Part shown: in pieces, positions 1 through 7,953 of the stretch | Numbering within the stretch: position 1 is the stretch's first letter | How the letters are laid out: each line of letters begins with the position of its first letter | Origin: Planococcus lenghuensis | GTDB taxonomy: Bacteria > Bacillota > Bacilli > Bacillales_A > Planococcaceae | Reading direction: 5' to 3' | Assembly: GCF_001999905.1 (NCBI RefSeq) | Contig: NZ_CP019640.1 | Coordinates: 2,894,001 to 2,958,000 of the forward strand | DNA length: 64,000 nucleotides | The notes under the pieces: model-generated | Told to the model about the DNA's origin: nothing | Database searches by the model: none | What the model saw: the letters and a program-made list of their open reading frames with translations, nothing else | Program-made: the position numbers and the translations under genes

Positions 1-75
1 TGCGGAATTTCAACAGAGACGCTTATCACAGCTAATCAATAAAGAACAGATGCCCAAATAGGTGGCAAGTGACGT

Positions 76-201
76 GAGTTCCACAAGGTCGGCTGCGAGT
101 TACACATGATAGTTCATGAGTTACACATGATAGTTCACGAGTTACACAAGATCGGGCGCGAGTTACACGAGTTTGCGTATGAGTTACACTAGCTGAACAT
201 A
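76..201. repeat. 21-bp periodic intergenic array 1 (GAGTTACAC class)
   Basis: GAGTT occurs at 76, 97, 118, 139, 160 and 181, exactly 21 bp apart. Most copies extend to GAGTTACAC and are followed by 12 variable bases. The array starts about 20 bp beyond the terminator of the nuclease gene, reading along its transcript. Since 21 is divisible by 3, the array stays open in some frames and gives a spurious heptad-repeat ORF with no ribosome binding site. Its function is unknown. Confidence 0.85.
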
Positions 202-204
202 AAA

Positions 205-231
205 ACAGAAAAGCCACCCCGGAGGATGGCT
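205..231 (-). terminator. Rho-independent terminator of the extracellular nuclease gene
   Basis: The hairpin AGCCACCCC/GGAGGATGGCT at 212-231 is preceded on the plus strand by an A-rich run, which becomes the U tract of the minus-strand transcript. Nearly the same hairpin is used at 7920-7939. Confidence 0.85.
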
Positions 232-242
232 CTCTTTGTTCC

Positions 243-3200
243 TTATTTCTTCAATTGGCCTTTATTTGATACGACGGTGTATGTGCCGAGTTTGTTGACG
301 CTAATGGTGAATGTGCCGTCACCTTGTTCGCCTTGGAAGATTTTCCATTTGCCGTTGTCGGCAAGGAATGAACCGAACTGGATTTTCACATTGGATTTGG
401 TATCGAATGTGATGGTGGCTGCTGAACCGAATGTCAGTGCCAGTTCGTCGCCTTCCGCTCCGAGGAGACCGAAGTCGATTTGGTCAGCGATGGCCGGGCG
501 GTTGTCGACAGTCTCTTCGCTGCCCACACCAATTTCGAGGGTGAATTCACCGCCGGCAGCTTCAGCAATTTGCGCGATTTGTTCAGCCGTCAGTGTGAGC
601 TCGGCTGTCGGTGTGTCGACGAAGAGATTCTTGCCGCTCACGAGCAGTTCCGTAACAACGTCTTCACTGAAGTGGATGTTGAGATTTCCTTCTTCATCGA
701 ATTCGCCTGTAACGACAACCGCCTGTTCACCGGAGAAGTCCGGTTCTGCATGCTGTTCGCCCGGAATGACTTCTTCTTCAAAATCGATCTGGATGAGCAA
801 TGGATCATGGTCGGATGCGCGGCCATGTTCTTCCATGAACATCGCGTTGATATGGACCATATCGATGTCTGTCTGTTCAGCCAGGTTGTCTGTTACGAGA
901 ATGTGGTCGAGCACTTGCGAGTTGCCCTGATAAAAGTACGAGAAGCGGTCTTCGAGCGGCACATCTTCAACTTTATTTACGAGAATATCACCCGCCAATA
1001 CTTCAAGCGGCTCTGAGAATTCAAAGTCGTTAATATCCCCTGCAACCACAACATTCAGATCAGGGTCTGCTGCAAGCCCCGCTTCAATGAAGTCATTGAT
1101 CGATTGGGCGAGTCGGATCCGTTCTTCTTCCGAACCAAGATACGGCGGTTGGTTGTCACCGAATAACGGCTCGTCTCCTCCTTTCGAGTTCAAGTGCGCG
1201 CCGATGACGACGATTTCTTCACCTTGGAACGTGAATTCCGCAGCGATCGCTTTCCGAGTGTTCGGTGCCTCGTCCGGTGCGATGCGACCCGGGTTCAGCG
1301 CCAGGTCACCGTCTTCTGTCCAGTAGTTGGCGTCATCAAAGTCGCCGACTGCTCCTGTGTCATTCAACGTCACCCGTTCCGGATTGTAGAGGAAACCGAC
1401 GCGGATGTTACCGCCCGGCTGTCCGCCGTCCTGGTTGTACTCCGGATCGATGTTCACGAATTCGTATTCGGGACCGCCCGCTGCCACGATTTCCGCAATG
1501 ATGCGTTCATAGCTTTCATCCGCCGCGGAAGTTCCGGATCTGATCGGACCGTCGTTGTCCTGAACTTCAACGAGCGTGATGATATCCGGTGAATTCAAGT
1601 CATTCACGAAAGACTCCGCCACGCGCTGCGCTTTCGCATCAGATGTGTGACTCGGGTCGGCCGAGAAGTTTTCGACGTTGTATGAAGCGATCGTCAGTTC
1701 ATCTTCTTCCGGCACAATCCATGTTTCTTCCGGTGTCACGCCGCCATCAATCAGTTCAGGCAGGCTCTCGGAAGTCGCTAGGATTTGATAGTTGCTATAG
1801 CCATAGGAAACCGGTCCAGTAACTGTGCCATCGAGGTAGTCGCCCGCTTTTGCAATATAGTCTTCATCGTCGATGTTGATCTTCACTTTTTCCGGGTTGT
1901 AGTCGTTTTCCGAGATCAGGAGGCCTTCCTGCTTGTGAAAGTTCTTTTCCGGATAAAGATCAGACACGACCCACAGCTCGCCGTATTTCTGCGGCCCGAT
2001 GATTTGCGGATTCGGCACTGCTACGAGCATGCCTTCAAGCGATTCCCAGAAGTCAATGCCGTCTTCCGCCGGTTCGAATTCCGTCAAATTATCATTGTCT
2101 ATGATTTCGTACGGCGGGATGATATCCTCACCAAGCACAAGCGCTTCCGGCACCGGAGCTGTGCCAATTTTTGTGACGGTAACGTCCGTCAATTCGGTGA
2201 CCGGAAGATCCGTCTCAAACTTCTCACTGTAGCCATCGCCGAAGTATTCAGTGACTGTGCCGTCCAATGAAACAAGGTCTCCAGGCGCGAGGCCGTGGTT
2301 CCGGCTGTAGACGACGATTCCTTCAGAAGTCGCCGGGTTATCATCCGGTGTGATGTCTTGGATATAGAAATTGCTGCCGTCGACATATGTCACGACGCCT
2401 TCTATGTCATTGACGGTCACGCCCGCGTATTTCGAGAAGTGGCGCTCCCCTTGAATGTCGCTGATCTGCAGATCTTCTGTCTTGATGACCGCGTAGTCGT
2501 ACGTGAACACTTCGGATGTTTCCGCGCTGACCGCAATCGCTTTGATCGTCACGTCTTCCGTCAGCGTGATCGGACCTGTGTATTCTGTGCTGGCGGTCGT
2601 CGGTGTTGTGCCGTCCGTTGTGTAATAAATCGTCGCATCTTCCCAGCCGGACTGCAAAATGATTTCCGTTCCGACCGCTACCGTGCCTGGATAGATATCC
2701 GGGAAGACCGCGGGTTTATTGACCAGCTCAAAGCTTTCAAAACCGAGCGTCTTCAGCTGATATGTACCATTGAATTCGGAAGCGATTCCGGATACATGGA
2801 TCAGGTCGCCTTCACTGTAGCGCGCGGCAAAGTCCTCATAGAGGAGACCATTTCGGTTATCGTTGCGGACCAGGACTTCCTCGCCATTTTCCGCCGCTGC
2901 TGTGAATTCGAACGTTCCGTAACTATTGACTTCTGTCAGGTTCGAGATGGTGACGTTCTCTACGAGTACGCGCTCACCCTGCGTTTCTTCATTGATTCCT
3001 GAAGGACTGACGGTCTGGACTGATGGCAGCTCGTTACCTGATGAGACGACTTCAACTTCTGTCGCTTCAATCTGGAATTCGCCCCGGTATTCATCAAGCG
3101 GACCTGATACGATCACTTTATCGCCAGGCGCCACATCGGCTGAATCCGGATAAACGTAAACCCCACCCGTTGCATCCTGCAGGTAGAAGCCATCACCGCC

Positions 3201-3920
3201 CCATTGGCCGGAAGCCGTCGTGACGATCGCTTCCACTTGGACGATGGTGCCGAGTTCAGCGGCGCGGGCATCGGCGATGGAAACCGTTTCAAGCGGTGTC
3301 TCCGGGTCCGGCTCAACCGGTCCTGTCGTTGTGCCGTCCATTGTGTGCGCGCCGAGATTAGAAAAAGTGTCTTGTGGAGAAGCTGAATATTCGGCAGTCG
3401 TATCAAATGCATCAGTCGGATCCATGTCGCCCGCTTCTATGGATTCATTGCGGACGAGAGTAATATTGGCCGCGAAATCCGCTGCGTTCCCGAGCTGGCC
3501 GAACGAATCGATAATCGCATCGCCTTTTTTCAGAACAACGGTATCATTGCCGTTGAAACTTGCTACCCCGGATGCCAAATCACCGATACTTGTGATTGCT
3601 GCCACTGCCTGGCTATTATAAACAATGAATGTATTGTTATGCGATAACGTGCCGGAAAGCTTTTCGGTTCGGGAAGGCGTTAACCCGCCGTTCGAGTAAA
3701 GTTCGAGTGTATATTGGCTTAAATCGATATCAGCGCTTGTGCCATTGTATAATTCCAACGCTTTGTTATTCGAACTTCCTTCAATGTATTCCGAGAAAAT
3801 CAGGTCGGTCGCATCCGCTTCCGCAAACACCGCAGTTCCCGCAGTCGGTACGATCACACTGCCGGCCAGACCTGCAGCTAAAACAAACTTCATCGTCTTC
3901 TTCCACTTTTTATTGCTCAC
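243..3920 (-). CDS. ExeM/NucH-family multidomain extracellular nuclease
   Basis: This 1225-residue secreted protein is predicted to degrade extracellular DNA or RNA. A signal peptide covers about residues 1-33. A lamin-tail domain follows (about 38-190, starting near DLIFSEYIEGSSNNKALELY). Next come two OB-fold-like segments (about 205-400), a chitobiase-type Ig-like segment (about 415-480, YYTTDGTTPTT) and a NucH-type OB region (about 485-650). The endonuclease/exonuclease/phosphatase domain lies at about 745-1040, with SYNVENF, LVEVQD, GAHLNSK, GDINDF and SDHDP as the expected metal and catalytic motifs. The last 170 residues are unassigned, and there is no LPXTG motif or SLH domain, so it may be released. 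The start is GTG at 3920, chosen because AGGAGG (3929-3934) lies 8 bases upstream; a nearer ATG is out of frame. The next two minus-strand genes are also secreted phospho-esterases. Confidence 0.88.
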   Translation of the reverse strand: MSNKKWKKTMKFVLAAGLAGSVIVPTAGTAVFAEADATDLIFSEYIEGSSNNKALELYNGTSADIDLSQYTLELYSNGGLTPSRTEKLSGTLSHNNTFIVYNSQAVAAITSIGDLASGVASFNGNDTVVLKKGDAIIDSFGQLGNAADFAANITLVRNESIEAGDMDPTDAFDTTAEYSASPQDTFSNLGAHTMDGTTTGPVEPDPETPLETVSIADARAAELGTIVQVEAIVTTASGQWGGDGFYLQDATGGVYVYPDSADVAPGDKVIVSGPLDEYRGEFQIEATEVEVVSSGNELPSVQTVSPSGINEETQGERVLVENVTISNLTEVNSYGTFEFTAAAENGEEVLVRNDNRNGLLYEDFAARYSEGDLIHVSGIASEFNGTYQLKTLGFESFELVNKPAVFPDIYPGTVAVGTEIILQSGWEDATIYYTTDGTTPTTASTEYTGPITLTEDVTIKAIAVSAETSEVFTYDYAVIKTEDLQISDIQGERHFSKYAGVTVNDIEGVVTYVDGSNFYIQDITPDDNPATSEGIVVYSRNHGLAPGDLVSLDGTVTEYFGDGYSEKFETDLPVTELTDVTVTKIGTAPVPEALVLGEDIIPPYEIIDNDNLTEFEPAEDGIDFWESLEGMLVAVPNPQIIGPQKYGELWVVSDLYPEKNFHKQEGLLISENDYNPEKVKINIDDEDYIAKAGDYLDGTVTGPVSYGYSNYQILATSESLPELIDGGVTPEETWIVPEEDELTIASYNVENFSADPSHTSDAKAQRVAESFVNDLNSPDIITLVEVQDNDGPIRSGTSAADESYERIIAEIVAAGGPEYEFVNIDPEYNQDGGQPGGNIRVGFLYNPERVTLNDTGAVGDFDDANYWTEDGDLALNPGRIAPDEAPNTRKAIAAEFTFQGEEIVVIGAHLNSKGGDEPLFGDNQPPYLGSEEERIRLAQSINDFIEAGLAADPDLNVVVAGDINDFEFSEPLEVLAGDILVNKVEDVPLEDRFSYFYQGNSQVLDHILVTDNLAEQTDIDMVHINAMFMEEHGRASDHDPLLIQIDFEEEVIPGEQHAEPDFSGEQAVVVTGEFDEEGNLNIHFSEDVVTELLVSGKNLFVDTPTAELTLTAEQIAQIAEAAGGEFTLEIGVGSEETVDNRPAIADQIDFGLLGAEGDELALTFGSAATITFDTKSNVKIQFGSFLADNGKWKIFQGEQGDGTFTISVNKLGTYTVVSNKGQLKK

Positions 3921-4263
3921 TCATGATTCCTCCTAATGGGTTCATCTAGATCGCCAATTGACTAAGCGTCAGACAGTTGCCGGCTTCTTGAATCGTTGGC
4001 ACATAGCTCTATTATACAAGGAAATTGGAAGCGTTTTCTTAAGAGTTTGTAAAGAAATGAACTTAATGCCCTAAAGTCCTTTTGATCTGTAAATCCATTA
4101 GTCATAAAGTATGTAACTTCACGTTTTATTTTCACACCATATTAAGTTAAGACCGCCGGTTGGACTAGTAAAAAAATACCTTTAATTTTAAAAAAATAGT
4201 TAGTGCTTTTTTTCAGCGGATGGATTACAATCCTATCATACCCATATTCCAGGAGGAATTTCA
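3921..4263. promoter_or_regulatory. Divergent promoter region, nuclease and SLH protein
   Basis: For the minus-strand nuclease gene, TATAAT lies at 4011-4016. About 20 bp upstream is a TTTACA-N5-TTAAGA element that resembles a PhoP box, although the second half departs from consensus by one base. For the plus-strand SLH gene, AGGAGG at 4251-4256 sits 7 bases before a TTG start. No other structure was recognised. Confidence 0.4.
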
Positions 4264-5343
4264 TTGAAAAAGACAGTTACATCTCTTCTTTCCGTTGGCC
4301 TTATTGTTTCTGCTTCATCTGGTGTACAAGCAAGCACTGACCTTGAGCAAAATCACCCATTTTACGATGAAGCTTCTTATTTGATCAATGCCGGCGTCAT
4401 TAAAGGTTTCCCCGATGGATCGATCCGTCTTTCCAACCAGGTTACCCGCGAACAGACCGCCATCATGCTCGGTCGTTTACTGGAACTCCCGACTACACAA
4501 GCCACATCCGGCTTCAAGGATGTCGCTGCCGGCAGTGAAGCAAGCCCTTATATCGCCCAACTTGAAGAAGCTGGTGTCATTAATGGATTCCCCGATGGAA
4601 CATTCAGACCGAAAAGTGTCCTGACCCGTGGCCAAATGGCATTGGTTCTTGACCGGGCTTTCGATTTACAGTCGGCAATCCCGTCCGCTTTCGCAGACAC
4701 CCAGACTACTGCAGAGCTTTCCGAAGCTGTTTCCAGCCTGGAAGCGAACTTGGTCACAAACGGCTATCCGGATGGAACCTTCCGTCCTAAAACCGAAATT
4801 ACACGCGGCCAGTTCTCCGCTTTCCTGGCACGCACGGTCGAGCCTGGATTCAAAAATGAAGTGCGGGCAAGCAATCCGAATACATTCCTTCGGGATTTAA
4901 GCAAAACTTATACGTATTCCTATGACGGTGAACTCGTTTCTGAAACATTTGCTTTTTCAGAGCCATTCAGCGTAGACGAGCCAGTCGGCTTTGCCTGGAT
5001 TTCAGAATTCGCTGATGGAAGTATCTTCCCTTACTATGAGCATGAAACCAAAGCCGGTCTCGCACACAGCGATCCATATGATGACAGCTATCTCGTCATC
5101 AAATATCCGGTCAAAGCCGGTTCATCCTTTACCTATACATACTGGGACGTGGACTACACTGGCACCTACACGAATACAGATGTGCAGGTTACAACCCCAT
5201 ATGGCACATTTGATCACGCAGTGGAAGTCACTGAAGACGGGATCAAATATTACTACGTAAAAGGATTCGGTCTTGTGAAAGAAGTGGATACAGACGGGAC
5301 TGTTTACAGTGAACTCGTCAGCATTGAAGAATCTGTAAATTAA
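4264..5343 (+). CDS. SLH-domain surface protein with an unassigned C-terminal domain
   Basis: This 359-residue protein has a signal peptide (about 1-23) and three SLH domains at about 27-72, 81-130 and 140-190. Each carries the typical GFPDG or GYPDG and TRxQ motifs (for example GVIKGFPDG and FRPKTEITRGQ). SLH triplets bind pyruvylated secondary wall polysaccharide, so it should sit on the wall surface. Residues about 200-359 are rich in Tyr, Thr and Asp and look like a beta-rich extracellular module; I do not recognise the family and assign no function. The start is TTG at 4264, supported by AGGAGG with a 7-base spacer. It is monocistronic, facing away from the nuclease gene and converging with the phosphodiesterase gene. 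Confidence 0.85.
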   Translation: MKKTVTSLLSVGLIVSASSGVQASTDLEQNHPFYDEASYLINAGVIKGFPDGSIRLSNQVTREQTAIMLGRLLELPTTQATSGFKDVAAGSEASPYIAQLEEAGVINGFPDGTFRPKSVLTRGQMALVLDRAFDLQSAIPSAFADTQTTAELSEAVSSLEANLVTNGYPDGTFRPKTEITRGQFSAFLARTVEPGFKNEVRASNPNTFLRDLSKTYTYSYDGELVSETFAFSEPFSVDEPVGFAWISEFADGSIFPYYEHETKAGLAHSDPYDDSYLVIKYPVKAGSSFTYTYWDVDYTGTYTNTDVQVTTPYGTFDHAVEVTEDGIKYYYVKGFGLVKEVDTDGTVYSELVSIEESVN

Positions 5344-5353
5344 TTTAAAGAAG

Positions 5354-5383
5354 AAGCCGGCCCCATTTGGGACTGGCTTTTTT
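5354..5383 (+). terminator. Terminator of the SLH protein gene
   Basis: Hairpin AGCCGGCCCCA/TGGGACTGGCT at 5354-5377, followed by TTTTTT, 11 bp after the stop codon. Confidence 0.88.
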
Positions 5384-5392
5384 CATGCATTC

Positions 5393-5433
5393 AAAAAACG
5401 CCTGGCAAATGGGTCATCCATTTGCCAGGCGTT
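5393..5433 (-). terminator. Terminator of the cyclic-nucleotide phosphodiesterase gene
   Basis: A long perfect stem built on AACGCCTGGCAAATG and its complement at 5397-5433, with six As (5393-5398) giving the U tract on the minus strand. Confidence 0.9.
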
Positions 5434-5444
5434 GCCGTTTTAAC

Positions 5445-7421
5445 TTATTTGATATCGATGCCGTATTTTGCAAGTCCGTCAGTAGCCAGTTCGATGAAGG
5501 AGATATTATCATCTTCCAATGCGAATGGCTGAGCGGATGGGCTGGACAGGAATGTCAGTTCAGCATCAGCGACTGTCGACGCGAGTTCCCAGTTGCCATC
5601 AGCGGATGGGTCAATGACTGGGTTTTCCACGAGATAATCCATGATTGCGAGTCGGTTTTCGTAAGCGAAATCGACTTGCGCGATGGCGTCACGCACGCCT
5701 GGGAAGTTGCCGCTTGCGCGGTAGTTATTCGTTACGACAAAGAACTGCTGGTTCGGATCGATTGGCTCCCCATTGTATGTCAGGTTGACGATCCGGTTGG
5801 CATCTGCATTGATCAGTTTGCCGTCGCCATCGTATTTCGCCGGTTCCGTGATATCGATGTCGTATTCCACGCCATCAATCACATCGAAGTTATATGACCG
5901 GAAATCCGGGTTGATGATGTCCTGCTCAGTTGCAGCAGATGCATTCACCTGGTTGAACTGGCCTGCAGACATTTCGAGCCATTCTTTCACACCTTCACCA
6001 GTCAGAACAAGACCGAAGATCGTATTGTCAAAGACATATAGATCCGCTACGTTCTTGATGGCGATTGTGCCAGCCGGGATATTCGTATAGTATTCCGCCC
6101 CGTAACGTCCGCCCGCTTTAAATGGTGCGGCTGCGGAAAGCACTGGAAGGTCTGTGAATTCACCTTGATAGTTTTTCTCCACATACCATTTCTGCGCTGT
6201 ATTCACGAGCTGGATGGATGGATCATCCTGTACTTGCGAGAAGTAGCTTGTAATCGGTGCAGTTGTTTCACCGATCGGTGTGTTGACGTAATTGATTGTT
6301 GCTTGATGTGTTTCCTGGACGGAATCAATGACGCCTTGATCTACAACATCAGCCGGCAAGTCTTTAATCGACCGGAGTTCAGCGTCCCCGTCGATCACTT
6401 GCCATTTGCCGCCGAGCTGCTTCAGGTGAAGGTCGATGACACCGAGGTGGCTGCCGAATTTACCTGGCATAACGACCGGTGTGCCGTTGATCGTGCCTTC
6501 TTCCATATTCACGCCTTCGAGATCACCGTAGCTGCCCGGGAACGTCACATGATTGTGCCCAGTGATGACTGCATCAACGCCTTCCAATTCAGTGAGCTGG
6601 TACGTGATGTTTTCTTCGCCGACTACGTGTTCTTCATCGCCCATACCGGAATGCGAAAGAACGACAACGACATCAGCGCCAGCCGCTTTCACTTCCGGAA
6701 GGAATTTCTCGACGGTTTGCACAGCGTCTTCCGCGATGACTTTTCCTTCAAGGTTGATCTTATCCCACTTCATGATCTGCGGTGCCACGACACCGATCAC
6801 GCCGACCTGAATCGTATGTTCACGGCCTTTCGCATCTTTCACGACCCGGTCTTCCACGACGTATGGCGTGAATTTATTTTCTTTTGTTTCTGCATCGTAG
6901 ACGTTTGCGTTCAGTACCGGGAATGGCGCTTCTTCCAACGCATTTTCAAGGTAATCCAGCCCGAAGTTGAACTCATGGTTACCGAGCGTTGTTGCATCGA
7001 AGTCGAGTGATTCGAGCGCAGCGAAAGCCGGGTGTAATTCGTTTTCTTCAATCGGGTCTTCCGTCACTTTGTAGCTGCCAAACGGTGTGCCTTGGATCAA
7101 GTCGCCGTTATCGAATAGCAGGGAGTTTGCACTTTCCGCGCGTGCCTGTTCAATCAGAACGCCGGTTTTAGCCAAGCCGAGGCTATTATCAATTTTATCT
7201 TGGTAGTAGTTGTAGTTCACAAAATTCGTGTGAAGATCGGATGTGCCCAGAATGCGGAGTGACACTTCTTTGCCTGTGACCGGCTTTTCGATTTTCACCT
7301 GATCGGTGTTGCCTTTTGCTCCGTTCCCCGGTGCAGCCAGTACACCAGTTGATGCGGAAAATCCACCGATGGTCAGTGCAAGTGCTGTTGATACGACAGA
7401 CGCTTTTTTGAATACGTTCAC
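5445..7421 (-). CDS. Secreted CpdB-like 2',3'-cyclic-nucleotide phosphodiesterase / nucleotidase
   Basis: This 658-residue calcineurin-type metallophosphatase has a C-terminal 5'-nucleotidase domain. After a signal peptide (about 1-29), the metal motifs appear in order: TSDLH (about 60), DNGD, GNHE (about 145), LSHSG and GHNH (about 290). The C-terminal substrate domain spans about 380-560. The TSDLHTNF start and the AAAPFKAGGRYG segment are typical of CpdB rather than UshA, so cyclic 2',3'-nucleotides are the likely substrates; the family often also acts on 3'-nucleotides. There is no SLH or sorting motif. The start is GTG at 7421 with a GGGGATA-type ribosome binding site. With the nuclease and the 5'-nucleotidase it makes a plausible RNA-to-nucleoside degradation set outside the cell. 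Confidence 0.88.
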   Translation of the reverse strand: MNVFKKASVVSTALALTIGGFSASTGVLAAPGNGAKGNTDQVKIEKPVTGKEVSLRILGTSDLHTNFVNYNYYQDKIDNSLGLAKTGVLIEQARAESANSLLFDNGDLIQGTPFGSYKVTEDPIEENELHPAFAALESLDFDATTLGNHEFNFGLDYLENALEEAPFPVLNANVYDAETKENKFTPYVVEDRVVKDAKGREHTIQVGVIGVVAPQIMKWDKINLEGKVIAEDAVQTVEKFLPEVKAAGADVVVVLSHSGMGDEEHVVGEENITYQLTELEGVDAVITGHNHVTFPGSYGDLEGVNMEEGTINGTPVVMPGKFGSHLGVIDLHLKQLGGKWQVIDGDAELRSIKDLPADVVDQGVIDSVQETHQATINYVNTPIGETTAPITSYFSQVQDDPSIQLVNTAQKWYVEKNYQGEFTDLPVLSAAAPFKAGGRYGAEYYTNIPAGTIAIKNVADLYVFDNTIFGLVLTGEGVKEWLEMSAGQFNQVNASAATEQDIINPDFRSYNFDVIDGVEYDIDITEPAKYDGDGKLINADANRIVNLTYNGEPIDPNQQFFVVTNNYRASGNFPGVRDAIAQVDFAYENRLAIMDYLVENPVIDPSADGNWELASTVADAELTFLSSPSAQPFALEDDNISFIELATDGLAKYGIDIK

Positions 7422-7750
7422 TCGAGTATCCCCTTTTTGCTTAAGTTTTCGCGCTATACATATGCCTTTGTATAGCCACCGAACTCTACTATAGCTGCTT
7501 TTTCAGAAAAGTAAAGGCTTTCATTCGACGGGAACTTCTGTTTTTCGACAATTGAGCAAATGCTCCTAGAGGTCTGACTTCTTTTTCAGGACTTCGGAAT
7601 CCCGAATTTTTCATTGCTTTTTCTTAGAGCGGTTGTAGGGGGATCTCCGATTTCCGCAAAAGGGATTGGGTGCCTGGAAATGATCTCATCAAGGAAGGCG
7701 CAGATGGAAAAACGGCATCATTTTTTATGATTTAAAGCAAGAATCCGGCT
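7422..7750. other. Intergenic, upstream of the phosphodiesterase gene
   Basis: This stretch carries no convincing gene. It must hold the promoter of the minus-strand phosphodiesterase gene; a weak TATAGT-like -10 (minus strand) near 7489-7494 is the only candidate. The 21-bp array begins directly after it. Confidence 0.4.
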
Positions 7751-7751
7751 T

Positions 7752-7872
7752 AGTTGCATTTAAGATTGCGTGAAGAAACTTTAAGCGCCCGCGAGTTCAC
7801 TTTAAAGCCTTTTGAATGTGCATTAAGAGAATCCGAATTCACTTTAAGGCGCTGTGAAATTACTTTAAGATT
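7752..7872. repeat. 21-bp periodic intergenic array 2 (CTTTAAG class)
   Basis: A core TTTAAG (one copy TTTAAA, one ATTAAG) begins at 7759, 7780, 7801, 7822, 7843 and 7864: six units, all exactly 21 bp apart. The fuller unit reads about GARTTCACTTTAAG. It lies about 50 bp beyond the terminator of the minus-strand 5'-nucleotidase gene. Confidence 0.88.
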
Positions 7873-7914
7873 CCATAGGCAATCCAAATAGGCAGATAAT
7901 CTTTGATTGAACAC

Positions 7915-7939
7915 AAAAAAGCCACCCCGGAGGATGGCT
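7915..7939 (-). terminator. Terminator of the 5'-nucleotidase gene
   Basis: Hairpin AGCCACCCC/GGAGGATGGCT at 7920-7939 with AAAAAA at 7915-7920. The stem is the same as in the nuclease terminator at 205-231. Confidence 0.87.
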
Positions 7940-7953
7940 TCAAACTCATTTCT

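Noticed and set aside
76-201. Possible CRISPR array
   Set aside because: The period is only 21 bp with a 9-14 bp core and no unique spacers of normal size; no cas gene is in the window.
32-217. Minus-strand ORF with a seven-residue repeat (VTRxxSC-like)
   Set aside because: It is the 21-bp array translated; 21 is a multiple of 3, so the frame stays open. No ribosome binding site. The ORFs at 32028-32255 and 54755-55000 (KEHS repeats) are rejected for the same reason.
226-930. Plus-strand ORFs opposite the nuclease gene
   Set aside because: They lie antisense to a well-supported gene with clear domains, lack ribosome binding sites and show the low-complexity make-up of shadow frames.
4032-4056. 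Full PhoP box upstream of the nuclease gene
   Set aside because: Only one good half-site and one imperfect half-site; the other two phospho-esterase genes have none, so it is kept as a hint and not called.
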